Shown piece by piece: positions 23,101 to 34,250 of a stretch of 64,000 nt of DNA. Source of the DNA: Corbicula japonica. Taxonomy: Eukaryota > Mollusca > Bivalvia > Venerida > Cyrenidae. A program made the position numbers and the translations under genes. The notes beneath the pieces are model-generated. The model did no database searches and had not been told where the DNA came from. It worked only from the letters and a program-made list of their open reading frames with translations. The stretch spans positions 4,526,001-4,590,000 of the forward strand of contig JAZAYU010000037.1 in the NCBI GenBank assembly GCA_038501625.1, written 5' to 3'. Within the stretch, counting starts at the first letter, position 1; each line of letters opens with the position of its first letter.

Positions 23101-23772
23101 CTATACCACTTCATATGGACCTTTCCATTGAAGCATCATCTTATTATTATTGGTTGGTAGAAGGACCAACACTTTGTCACCCTCTTTCAAGCTTCTTGGT
23201 CTAGAAGATTTGTCATAGTGGTGCTTATAGCTCAGTTGTGATTCTTTGAGGCTTTCCCTGGCAACCTTGCAGGTTTCTTCCAAACGCTGCTTTAAATCTA
23301 ACACAAACTCATATGTGTTTCTAGCCTCAGGTGTTTCTTGCTCTGTCCATAATTCCTTTAGTGCTTGCATCGGGCCTCTAACGGTTCGGCCATACAGGAG
23401 TTCAAATGGTGAAAAACCCGTACTCGCTTGTGGAACTTCTCTGTATGCGAACAATACAGCAGACAAATATCTGTCCCAGTCTTTCGGTCTTTCTTGACAC
23501 ATTTTCTTCAGCATAGCTTTCAACACCCCATTCATTCTTTCACATAATCCATTGCACTTTGGATTATAGGGTGTTGTGAACAGTTGTTTTACTGAGACAA
23601 GTCTGGTTACTTCCCGCATCATATCAGAGGTGAACTGGGAACCTCTGTCACTTAACATCTCAGTTGGGAAGCCTAATCTGGCGAATATGTCAAGCAATGC
23701 CTCAGCAACTCGCTCTGTTTCTATCCTGGGTAGCGCTACTGCTTCAGGATATCTTGTTGCATAGTCAACCAC
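23101..23772 (-). CDS. Gypsy pol: integrase catalytic core
   Basis: Middle open part of the same frame. The integrase core has VDYATRYPEA near its start, LSDRGSQFTS (second catalytic Asp) and NGLCERMNGVLK (catalytic Glu). The first Asp (VAVDLIGP) lies just upstream, before the TGA at 23788-23790. A GPF/SPFELLYGR block and a basic linker with a KGPYEVV segment (GPY/F-type module) follow. A TAG ends this part at 23098-23100, directly after that module. Both stops are single-base changes from plausible sense codons, and the frame never shifts. The integrase could not be made as one piece without readthrough. Confidence 0.88.
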   Translation of the reverse strand: MVDYATRYPEAVALPRIETERVAEALLDIFARLGFPTEMLSDRGSQFTSDMMREVTRLVSVKQLFTTPYNPKCNGLCERMNGVLKAMLKKMCQERPKDWDRYLSAVLFAYREVPQASTGFSPFELLYGRTVRGPMQALKELWTEQETPEARNTYEFVLDLKQRLEETCKVARESLKESQLSYKHHYDKSSRPRSLKEGDKVLVLLPTNNNKMMLQWKGPYEVV

Positions 23773-23790
23773 AGTCAGTATATAACGATT

Positions 23791-25798
23791 TCACATTTCG
23801 GATACTGGCGTGATTGGTCCAATGAGATCCACAGCCACTCTGTGGAACGGCACATCAATAATAGGCATCTGGCCTAATGAAACCTTGCTTACCCTTCCCT
23901 TTGGAATGGTCTTCTGGCATATATCGCATGAGCGACAGAACCTAGTTACATCACTAGTAATGCCAGGCCAATAGAAGCTTGTCATGATCCTCTCTTCTGT
24001 CTTCTTTGCAGAAAGATGCCCTCTAACTATTGACTCCTGGGCAAGCTCCATAACTCTTTTCCTAAATGTACTTGGGACTACAATCTGTATAGTCTCAACT
24101 ATGTTTGAACCTCTCTTCTGTTCAAATATCCGATATAAGACACTTTTGCGGTCTTCATATCTATATTTATGACCACCTTTGGTCATCAGCTCTTTGTTGG
24201 CCAAGGCGTGTGACAATAGTTTGTCCAATGACGTGTCTTCCTTTTGAGCATGTTTCAATGAAGCAACATTGATTTCTGAGCTGCAAGAGGGTGTTGGGAC
24301 ATTCAATGCGCTGATTGGTTGCTCAGCTTTCTTAGCTTGGGCTCTTGTCATTACTGCTGCAACTTTTGACTCCTGTATAGAGGTTTTAAGTTCCTGATGC
24401 TTAATCCAGTTTGGGTCTGGTTTGTCGAGCACACCAGGTATATTGCCTAAAACGAGATCACATATGAGTGACTTTGGCACCATGACCTCTATCTCTCCTT
24501 TGTAATATGGAGTATTGATGCTTACTTTAGCAGTTGGAACAGTCTTAGCTTGGCCATCATTAGTTATCATAACTATTTGCTTTCCTGACAACTGATCATC
24601 ACGGACTAATTCCCTCCGGACTGCTGCTAGCTCACAGCCTGTGTCTCTAAGGACCCTCACCTCTCTGTCTCCGACATACCCTGTTCGTATGTCTAAGTTA
24701 CGCTCACCTTCTAACATCTCTATGGTACATGCTCCTTTGATGACTGGCATTGACTCGCCGTTTGCTAGCTTCAGTTGGCCGTTCTCTATATTTTCGTTTA
24801 TAGAAGCACGCATGCTTAATGCTGAAACCTTTTTGTCATTTGCTCGGCCTTCATCATTTTTCACATTCTTTTGAGTTCCTTTTGACCCATCGCGAAATCG
24901 GCAGTCTCGTGCAAGATGACCAACTTTGTTACAATTGAAGAACGTCGGCCTAGTATTGTTCGAGCCAGACTTTTGTGTTGTCTCCTTGTTCTGGTCATTT
25001 GATTTGGCCGCCTTATTTGGCGTATGGCTTGCCTTGGAACTTCTGTTATATGTAATCGTCCCTCCATGGGCTTCTATATATTGTTCAGCCAGCCTGGTCA
25101 CATCTTCGACCGATCTCGGCATTCTTTCCTTTATGAACAATGCCAATTCCTGAGAAAAACTTTGAATGAATTGTTCTCTTATCAAGATATCTGACAGAGC
25201 TTTGTATGTATCATCTATCTCTGCCATCTCTGTCCATCTATTAAAATATCTCCTTAGCCTAGCGATGAACTGGAATACAGTTTCACCCTGTAATGGCTTG
25301 CTATCTCTGAACTTCAGCCTGAACCCCTCTTCGGTCAGCTGATAGCGTTTCAAAACATCTTTCTTTAACGCTGTGTAATCGTTGGCCTCTTCTGCAGGCA
25401 TGCTAGTATACACTTCCAAACCTTTGCCAGTTAATAGTGAGCTTAAACTCACAGCCCATGTGGATTTATCCCACTTCTGGCTCTTGGCAAAGCGTTCAAA
25501 ACGTTCTATATAAGCGTCCATATCATCTTTGGACTCTTCAAACTTCGGCAGCTTAGGTCGCAAGGACTTGCTGTTTACAACCTCTGTTGTTGATGCAGCC
25601 TTGTCACCTAACTCAGTCTTTAAACGGAGAATTTCCATCTCCATCTCCATCTCAAGCTCATATCGCCGCTGTTGAGCTTCGACTTCTTGCTGCTCCTTCC
25701 GAAGTACCGCTTCTTCCTTGCGAATTTGGGCTTCACGTTCTTGCTCATCCTTGCGAATTTGGGCTTCAAAATTTTGGTTATAAAACTTCTACTCATTC
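23791..25798 (-). CDS. Gypsy gag, protease and integrase zinc domain
   Basis: The open frame is usually counted from an ATG at 25650 but continues open upstream to about 25798. That extra part encodes a charged coiled coil with EAQIRK repeated, so the true start lies in sequence lost at the Harbinger junction. Domains in order: coiled coil; SCAN-related capsid (FERFAKSQKWDKSTWAVSLS, then FRRYF/W-type helices); a CCHC knuckle near 24920; aspartic protease with LRDTGCE around 24640; then the integrase HHCC domain (GHLSAKKTEERI, FCRSCDICQ) and VAVDLIGP. Two key residues look damaged. The first Cys of the knuckle is Phe (FFNCNKVGH), and the first His of the HHCC domain reads Gln (AQESIVRGH). The frame ends in TGA at 23788-23790. 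Confidence 0.85.
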
Positions 25799-25960
25799 TC
25801 AGTCGAGAATCTACTCATACTCAACTTTTTATTCTCCCTGGAGTAGGAGTAGAATTTTTGTGGTTATAAAACAGCGTGAGAATCTACTCGGCCGAGTACG
25901 CATTTTTTGATGACGTAGGCGACGCGCACCTGTTATTTACCTTTCGTCTGGTAAATAAAC

Positions 25961-28900
25961 ATGGCCGCCGAACTAGATGCGGGACAGGCGAAACCATTAA
26001 AACCGAAATGGGGAGATGCGGAAGAGTTGACGCTAATTGATTTAGTAAGCGAGGAGGAGGGGACCTTGTTTGGAGATTTTGACGGATGCTCCCAATCAAA
26101 GTCTACAAAACGAATTAAAAAATCCGTTTGGGAGATAGTTGCAGCGCAACTGAATGCGTAAGTAGATCTTAATTAACGCTTTATACCCTTGATTGAACCC
26201 CGATTGCCTTTTATGGGTTTGTGTACACTATGTCATAACCTTGATTGATATCGTACATTGCACGAGCGGCTTTATAGTACGTTCGAATTTGTTTAATTAA
26301 AATCGAGTATACTCAGGTGTGATTGGAATGGATTATGGAAAGTTTTATACAAAGGTGGAAAAAAGTAACAGTTTTGTATTTGTATTCACTACTGTTGCAC
26401 CGTTTTTTAACAGAAAATTCCAAGGTGCGTAATCTCGGTCGCGTAGACCCATTCTAAATATGACCTAGTCAAGCCCAAGGTGTTTATTTTTGTATTTGTT
26501 AATGACAAAAGTTTCAGAGGATTTCCATTTTGGGATTTAAATGATATTATCGAAGTGTAGATAGCAGAAAATACTAACTGATGACCTTGTTATGCACTAT
26601 GAAAATCTGTATCCTTTTTTGTAACATCTGTATCATTTCTGACAGTGTACATTGTACATAGTTAAAATGAATATTGCTGGGTTTCAGCTTCAGTTGTTAT
26701 ATATCTCAAAAATAATACATTTATCTTTTCAGGCAGTTCTGCAGTTCTCAATTTACGGCAAACCAGGTTTACAGAAAGTACCACAATTTGAAACAAAGAG
26801 GAAAATTTCCCTATGACAGGAAGATTGTGAAATACATAAATACTTTTTTAAATTAATTTTCTTGCATTGGTAAATTGTGAGAAATTGATTGATCAAGATT
26901 GCTACAAATGAAGAAATTTTTTGCAGAAATACCCGTAAAATTGCTTTAAAGCGATCCCTCACCTAAATGCCCCATGTTTTGTCTGTGCATACAAAAATCA
27001 AGTTAAGTCACCACATAGTAAAGAAATAATTTTTATTTTGAAACTGAATTGTTATGATAATGTATATGTTGAATTTAGATTTAACTTTAAGTTTTGTTCA
27101 TAATTAATTCACTGCTAAACATCACGATTCATTTTGCAGCAAAAGAGAAGTTTGACAAGACCAAGAAAATGGCTAGGCAAACTGGTGGAGGGCCACCTGC
27201 ACCAGCTCTGAGCAGGGCAGAAGAGACCCTGCTCCAGGGTTTTGAGGGGAGACCCTTTTTGTCCGGAATAGCCAATGCGATGGATACAGATGGTAATTTG
27301 TTGTTAAATTTAATGCATTGCATATCACATTTTGATTCACAATGTTATTTCAGATCAAGAAGCAAACTAATTAGGGATATCCACGCCTTTCTTTTTTGTT
27401 TTATTAATTTAGTAGCAAAAGGCATGAAAGAAGTACAACAATTGGTAAGAATTGTCAAGTGGCTAAGGGGGTGGGCTTTAGGTGGGTTGAGAGGTGTCTG
27501 GGTGTAGTCAACCATACAATTTTTTAGACATAAATATATACCGGTATTTAAAACTCAAACCAACAAACTTTTTTGTATGAAGGGAATTTAATATTCAGTT
27601 CCATCTACCACACCTCCCTGCTCAACAAAAAAAATTTTCAATGTCTTATGTTACAATGATGTTAAATTTTCCACCTCTTCATAAATAAAAGACCACCTCA
27701 CTGTAAAGACCTAATAAGTCGATAGGTGTTCTTAATATTGGGGTTTCATTGTTTGTATTTCCATCACATTTTGATTAATATCAGTATTTCATAATTGCTC
27801 TCAGTGTTTTTTTTTTGTTTTTGTTTTTTTTAAGTCTGCAACAAGTTGACAACAATATCATTTAATTGCAGTTTTAAAACAACCGTGAACAATAATGTTT
27901 ATTATTATTCTTGTGTCGCCTGCGATAGCAGGTAGACACATAGGGATCCTATTGTCTGTCGGCGTCAGCGTCGTCCGTTAGTCCTCCAGCTTTAACATGA
28001 AACTTAATGTTGCCTATAACTTTGAAAGTACTTGTCCTATTCACTTCATACTTGGAATATATCATCATCATGAACAGCAATATCAAATACAACAAGAATG
28101 ATAACTCTTGTTTGACTATTTTTTGAGTTATGCCCCTTTCAAATGCAACTTTAACATGAAACTTAATGTTGCCTATAACTTTGAAAGTACATGTCCTATT
28201 CACTTCATACTTGGAATATATCTTCATCATGAACAACAACATCAAATACAACAAGAATGATAACTCCTATTTGACTATTTTTGAGTAATTCCCCTTTTCA
28301 AATGCAACTTCAACATGAAATAACTCCTATTTGACTATTTTTGAGTTATGCCCCTTTTCAAATGCAACTTTAACATGAAACTTAATGTTGCCTTTAACTT
28401 TGAACGTATATGTCCTCATGAACAACAACATCAACAACAAGAATGATAACTTAAGCAAATCCATAAAGCGCGCTAGCGCTTTATGGTAAATTTGCCAGCT
28501 CTCGCGTGCACATCCAATCTGCATGAACCGCACCAAAATGTCATTACGGGTCATGCGATTCATGCAAAATGAACCGAATTTTTTAAACGAAGAAATCAAT
28601 AGGAATGTAAATATTCCTGTTTGACTATTTTTGAGTTACGCCCCTTTCACATGCACCTTCAACATAAACTTAATCTTGCATATAATTTTGAAATTACTTG
28701 TCCTATTCATTTAATACTGGGAATATATCATCTTCATGAACAATGCCATCAGTAAACAAGAATGATTAGTTTTGTTTCAAATTTTTTAGTTTTGACCCTT
28801 TCAAAGGAGACTTTAACATGAAAATGTGGCATATACTTAAAAGTACTTGTTCTACTCATTTAATACCCGGAATTTATCATCTTTATGAACAATGCCATCA

Positions 28901-31900
28901 GTGGAAACAAGAATGATAAGTCCTGTTTAATTATTATACGAGTTATGTCCCTTTCAAATGTTAACTTAAACATTTGTTTAATGGTGCCTATAAATTTGAA
29001 AGTGATTTTCCTTTTTACTTAATACTTGGAATATAATTATATATCATCTGCATGCAAATAGCCATTGGTGAAAACATGAATGATAACCCAGATTTCACTA
29101 TATTTAGTTAAGCCCCTTTTGAATGCAATTGAGGTGACATGTGAGTTCCATGGAACACCAAATTCTAGTGTAGTATTGCAATCAATTGAATTAAATCTTG
29201 TTATCATATATGATGTAATATAGGCCCACATTTCAACTTTTTGCTGGCCGGTGACACGTGTTCCGCGGAATACCAAATTCTAGTTTGTATTATAAGTTAG
29301 TAAGATTTTAATGTTAATTTTGTCTTTGTAGCGTTTGATTCAAGTTCGGGTTCGCATCAAGCTAGAGGAACTGTCATTTCAACACAGAATAAAGATCTTA
29401 CTGCTCCCAGATCTCCAAGACCAGGCCCTAGTTCAAAGTTAGACTATATACTTCAATATGTACACTTCAACTTCATCCCCTACGATGAAGTCATATTCAT
29501 CTAACGAATCATAATTTCAAATGGTAAACAGTGTGACGTATTACTTTAAAAGACGTGGCTACAGTAGAGCCGTTCAGAATTTATTGGACGTTGCACGATG
29601 TTTTGACGTGTGACGTCGCCCTGCACGCACTTTTTGCCACGAGTTGCTGCGAAAAAGCGTGCCGTTATTCACTTTGTCGTCAACCTAGCTGTTCAAACAG
29701 CGATTCGAAAAAGCCGTAATATCACGAATTCTTCAAGTTATTTTTGTATTAATGAGATCGTTAATGAGTGTAAATATAAGGATTCGGGCTTCACACACTT
29801 TAAATAACCCAACTGTTTTCCATAACCAAATGGAAACCATCAACTATCGATCCAATCCTTAAATAAATATTCTTTGGTATTGCTAATTTGTGTTGCCCGA
29901 GACATCTGATAAAATTGAAAAATGATGTTGCAACATGGAAGTTCATTATGTACACTTGCTATGAAGTGTCTACAGATTTCATCTCCCTTTTGAACAAATT
30001 GTGATATTGGTATATAGTGATCCTTCTTTTGGCCATCATGAAAACTTATATTTGGCCTGTTTTAATTGTATTTGCGTCAAACGAATTGAATATCTTAGTG
30101 GAGCTTGCTTATAATTATATCTTCTTACAGCTCTTGTTTTTATTCACACAGACTGGAGTGGACACAAGTTCAAATGAACATTCATCTATTTACATTTATT
30201 CAGTACCATGTACTATTAATATTTATTATTAACTGTGCTTAATGTAAGGTAAATTGAGGACTGAAACATAATACATCCAATCATTCGACCATTTAAACAG
30301 GATTTATCAAACTTGTTCCTTGAGTAGTTGACCACAAATGTTTATTTTGGTACACTTGATCAAAGTTAAAAGTGATTCAAACTTTTTCTACTAATTCCTT
30401 TGACTCCGAGTATATTTTCCAACTTCAAATGGATGAGAAGTCTCAGAAAATATCCCGTTACTCCATTCATAAATATATGCATTTTAGTGCATATGAAACT
30501 GGTGTAGATCCAGATCAATTGGCACAACAGTGCCATCTGATCAGGATCTGCATTGTTCACATTTTATTTGGAATAACCTTATAAACCATAAAGACATCCA
30601 AAAATGTATTTATATAGAAAAGAGAATATGCTCTATTGTTTTTGGAGTTTAATTGACAAATGTCCAAGATTTCAACAGGGACTGTAAGCAAATGGATAAA
30701 ATCAGTTTCCGTCATTTACTCCATTGAATATCATTTGATCTGCTATAGAAACTGACATGGCATAGATTGAATTTATGTTAATGGCTTTTCTTTTTTTTAA
30801 GGGAGGAGAATGGATGCACTACACTCACTGGAAAAGGTAACATTAGTTTATAAAATGTTTACATAACTTTGAATTTTGAAAAAGTCTCATCATTTTAAAT
30901 GGTAGACTAGGGAATTTAATAAAATAAAGATTGTTTAACTGTATTATTTCTTTCTGAAGTTTGTGGAACACTTGGGATGTTTAACAGTATGCATTCAATG
31001 CACATAATTATGGAAAATAAAAAAAAAACAACCAGATATGTTATTTATAACCAAATGAACATGAAAATGTTAGAAATTTAGCCATTTTCTCCATGAGATA
31101 AGGATGTTATCCCATGTTCAGGCGGTTAAACATTGTACATCCAGAGGTATAGCTGGTCTGTATTCAATGCCGTCTGATCAGGATTTGCACGTTTTGATTT
31201 ATACTCATTTGGATATTTCTGTCAAAGAAGCAAATTGTGCAGATCCAGATGGGACAGCGATAACATGACAGCTGATCTGGTTCTACACTGGTCTCACACA
31301 CAGTGTGAAATGGATACCAATTACTAGCCCTTTGTCCCATATATACAGTCTTATCCTAAATGTGACATGTGTAGATCCGTGCCTTCTGATCTGGATCTAT
31401 ACTGGTCAGTTTTTTATATACATGTTGATCTAGTGATTACAGATAACAGCCTTATCCCATGGAATGAAAGGATTAATGGAATATGGGAGAGAACATGTGA
31501 TAATACACTGATGACATAGGATTTTCTTATTGTTGAGTGTTTTTTGCTGCAAAAAAAAAATTCTTAAAAAATAACAATTTATGGTAAATAATATGTATAA
31601 ATGCATAAAAATGAGGATATAGATAGGTAGCTAACAATCTATTTAAGAGTTTAATTGGCTAATTTAAAAAGTACATGGTATATGTTGGATAACAGAAGAG
31701 TGAGCTAAAATTCAACATTTGTTTGTCTTAAGTTGATGTAAAATGAGTTTTAAAATAAAATTTTTATTTTTTTTCAGGAAAAAGGAAAGCTCAAGACAGT
31801 ATTCAATTGCTAACTGAAAAGAATTTAAAATTGGACAACGAAAGACTGGAACTGGAAGTGGCAAAACTAAAACTAGAAATTAACCTACTGAAAGAAAAGG

Positions 31901-32010
31901 AAATGACAGAAAGATCAACAAGAAAGCTTATTGAAAAGAAAATGGAATACATAGAAAAAAAAATGTTTGCTAATTTTTCCTCAGGTGAGGTATTTATTGA
32001 TGGGATTTAA
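25961..32010 (+). CDS. Harbinger Myb/SANT-like DNA-binding protein, six exons
   Basis: Exons at 25961-26157, 26733-26800, 27140-27292, 29332-29437, 30802-30836 and 31778-32010 join into 792 nucleotides with one continuous frame (263 residues). Exons 1-3 give a trihelix Myb/SANT domain: PKWGDAEELTLIDLV, WEIVAAQLNA, QVYRKYHNLKQR, followed by the RQTGGGPPAP motif typical of Harbinger DNA-binding partners. Exons 4-5 give a Ser/Pro-rich linker. Exon 6 is a strong coiled coil (LTEKNLKLDNERLELEVAKL) that ends at 32008-32010. In this superfamily the partner binds transposon ends and helps nuclear import of the transposase. All introns start GT and end AG except intron 2, whose inferred donor reads GA (26801-26802). 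This would block normal splicing unless a GA donor is used or the read is wrong. It is convergent with the nuclease gene. Confidence 0.8.
27905..29110 (-). repeat. Hairpin-capped array of ~160 bp tandem repeats (family H1)
   Basis: A stem-loop (GTGTCGCCTGC, GATA, GCAGGTAGACAC) at 27912-27938 is followed by GGGATCC and a GTCGTCCGTTAG stretch. About six increasingly degenerate copies of a ~160 bp unit follow, containing CTTTAACATGAAACTTAATG, TTGCCTATAACTTTGAAAGT, CATACTTGGAATATATCAT and GAGTTATGCCCCTTTCAAA. It sits in an intron of the Harbinger Myb/SANT gene. The repetitive minus-strand frames here are artefacts of the repeat. The internal block 28450-28610 is a non-repeat insertion. Confidence 0.75.
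29130..29284 (+). repeat. Pair of short repeats (GGAA(T/C)ACCAAATTCTAGT)
   Basis: GGTGACATGTGAGTTCCATGGAACACC and GGTGACACGTG-TTCCGCGGAATACC, each followed by AAATTCTAGT, occur about 115 bases apart in the same orientation. Each half is itself palindromic (TTCCATGGAA, TTCCGCGGAA). No coding content. Confidence 0.5.
30448..30590. repeat. Palindromic repeat P, copy 1 (one arm)
   Basis: One arm with TTACTCCATT, GGTGTAGATCCAGATCA, TCTGATCAGGATCTGCA and a TTATTTGGAATAACCTTATAAACC centre. The second arm is missing. Confidence 0.7.
31085..31310. repeat. Palindromic repeat P, copy 2 (diverged)
   Basis: Both arms are visible but eroded: TCTGATCAGGATTTGCACG, and later GCAGATCCAGATGGGACAG with AGCTGATCTGGTTCTACACTGG. 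A third partial arm follows at about 31365-31410 (GTGTAGATCC, TCTGGATCTATACTGG). Confidence 0.6.
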
Positions 32011-32114
32011 CATTTAACATATAGCATAATATTATAATATCATGGTGTGTATAATATTCAGCAAAAATAAAAAGTATCCATTGTAAATGTTTGTAATCTA
32101 ATTAAATAGATGAA

Positions 32115-32440
32115 AAGGGAACTTTGAAGACCCTCGACCACGACAAATATGAAAATATTGCAGGCTCGGTTTGATTGAGCCTGTTCATGGGCAGTAATGG
32201 ATATGCTTTTTACTGCCCACGCCGCCTAGCCTCGGGTTGAGCGCAACTCAATATTAACACCAATCAACAGTACAATTTTGATCCATCCCAAACGATGGTA
32301 TGCATATGGCGGTGAACATGGAACCTTCAATGCGGTATTTTCAGATTAATACCATTCCATGTCCAGCGGCGTATGGTCCCCAGATAAAAAAATGGGTTTG
32401 CCTTAAACGAGAAAAAAATGGGCGGAAGTAAACAGAAAAG
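32115..32440 (-). repeat. R1 interspersed repeat within Harbinger
   Basis: Reverse-orientation R1 carrying GGCTCGGTTTGATTGAGCCTG, GGCAGTAATGG, CGCCTAGCCTCGGGTTGAGCG, CCAAACGATGGTATGCATAT, GAACCTTCAATGCGGTATTTT and TGGTCCCCAGAT. It lies just downstream of the last Myb/SANT exon. Confidence 0.75.
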
Positions 32441-32583
32441 GATATTGAAACAACCCTTCTTTAAACTGGCCGAAATGTTAAAAACAAAAAGTAAATTTAG
32501 AAGTACTATTAACGTAGTACATAAATATCGTGTTCGACGACCTTCAAAGGACGTAAGGTATTTCCAAGTGTTTAGAAAGAATT

Positions 32584-32821
32584 ACCCTTTACTCCATATA
32601 TACACCTTTAGGCATGGGCAAACAGTGTTGATCCAGATCAGCTGGCACATCTGTGCCGTCTGATCAGGATCTGCACTGTTTGCTTTTTTTTATTTATAAG
32701 GTTATTTCTGATTAAAAAGCAAACAGTGCAGATCCTGATCAGACAGCGCAGATGTGCCAGCTGATCTGGATCTACACTGGTTGCGCATGAGTAAAAAGGC
32801 ATATATATATGGAGTAAAAGG
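32584..32821. repeat. Palindromic repeat P, copy 3 (most complete)
   Basis: The two arms, about 100 bases each, are near-perfect reverse complements around an AT-rich centre of ~35 bases (TTATTTATAAGGTTATTTCTG). The arm core is GATCCAGATCAGCTGGCACA, CTGTGCCGTCTGATCAGGAT, CTGCACTGTTTGC. Ends carry CCTTTTACTCCATATATA and its complement. There is no coding frame; it is a foldback or MITE-type element able to form a long hairpin. Confidence 0.85.
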
Positions 32822-33501
32822 TTAAGGGCCATCTTCAGTAGTCACTGCACTGTCATCGATTAAAAATAAAGTAATATTAAAATCTTTAGGGCAAAATGCA
32901 ATAACACAAATAACTGTAATTAATGTATCTTCATTTTAAATATGTATAGAAAAGATAGGACAGTAAAGAGAATGGCTAGACCTTAAAATTCTCTAATAAT
33001 TTATTTACATAAAATCACTTAAATTTTTAACTAACTTTCAATTATTACTAAAAGAGAAATCAACGTTTGTCAGAAATTTATATGACCAGGAAATTTAAGA
33101 TCAAACACACTTTAAAATCTCATATTGTTCACATAATTTATGTCAAAAGGACACAACTTATTGTTGTCAGTAGCATATTACTTATATGGCCATTTAATAT
33201 GATAGTGTGTTTTGTTTAGTTTTTTTTTAATTTATGTAAGTAGAATTTTAGGGAATTTTTAGATCTAGTTATTCTTCTTGATATTTTTACATATGCAAAA
33301 GTGATGATACATTAATAACATTTATTGTTGCAAACTTTAAGTTAAAGAGATTTTGATCATTTTCTTTTTACTGGATGAACGTGCAATGAATACTGCAGAC
33401 GGCCCTTAATCACAGCTGATTGAAACTTTATTTGATGTTGAACATAATCTGTCAAATTCCTATAAGCAGTTGTTTTATGAATGAATGTTGTACACTCTAA
33501 T

Positions 33502-33713
33502 TTAACCCTTTCCTCCATAGTAACACCTTTATTGCATTGGCTAACAGTTTAGATCCAGATCAGCCAGCTCATCCCTGCCTTCTGATCAGGATATAAACTG
33601 TTTGCTTTTTTTATTAGTTAGGTTATTTCTTACCAAAAAGCAAAAAGTGTAGGTCATGATCAGATGACATCAGTGTGCCATCTAATCTGGATCATCACTG
33701 GAAAGAGTTAATA
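33502..33713. repeat. Palindromic repeat P, copy 4
   Basis: Both arms are present: GTTTAGATCCAGATCAGCCA, TCTGATCAGGATATAAACTG, then TGTAGGTCATGATCAGATG and ATCTGGATCATCACTGG. The centre, TTAGTTAGGTTATTTCTTACC, is like that of copy 3. More diverged. Confidence 0.75.
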
Positions 33714-33872
33714 ATATTTCATGTCATGTGTGTGATTACAGGAAGGAAAATGTTTCAAACACAACATTTTAAAATTTATTTTATATATTATAAAAGTGGA
33801 TGTTTTTCATCATTTGCTTAGTATATATTCAACAGCAATCAGTACTTACACCTGCTGAATGATCAACTTTGT

Positions 33873-33930
33873 ATTTAAAAGGAGCATGTCACAACTTTGT
33901 ATTTAAAAGGAGCTTGTCATACTTTGACTT
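33873..33930 (+). repeat. Short tandem duplication (~27 bp)
   Basis: ACTTTGTATTTAAAAGGAGC followed by (A/T)TGTCA occurs twice in direct tandem. Confidence 0.7.
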
Positions 33931-34250
33931 TTCCTGAAGACCAATTTGTTTGCTTTTCAATAGCATAATCTTGATTATTGCACAATAATTTTTATATTAA
34001 ACTTGGCAGTCATCTAGAGTGAAAAAAAGATCTTTAAGAAGTCAAGTAGACCTATCAGCAAAGGTGCAGTCTAAATTTAATTAACAAAACTGTTAACATA
34101 ACTGTGTCACAATAAATTCACTAGGTAACATGATCTTAGCCACATTGTTTCACTTGAACTGAATTGGTATTCAATGAACAGACTCAATCAAACTGAGCAT
34201 GTGTTTGGTGGCTTTAAGAGTTTCCTTTTATTCTAGTTAGTGACAAATGT

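Noticed and set aside
27949..28599. Minus-strand frames of about 90-100 residues in the tandem array
   Set aside because: The same peptide recurs once per repeat unit, and the frames simply follow the array.
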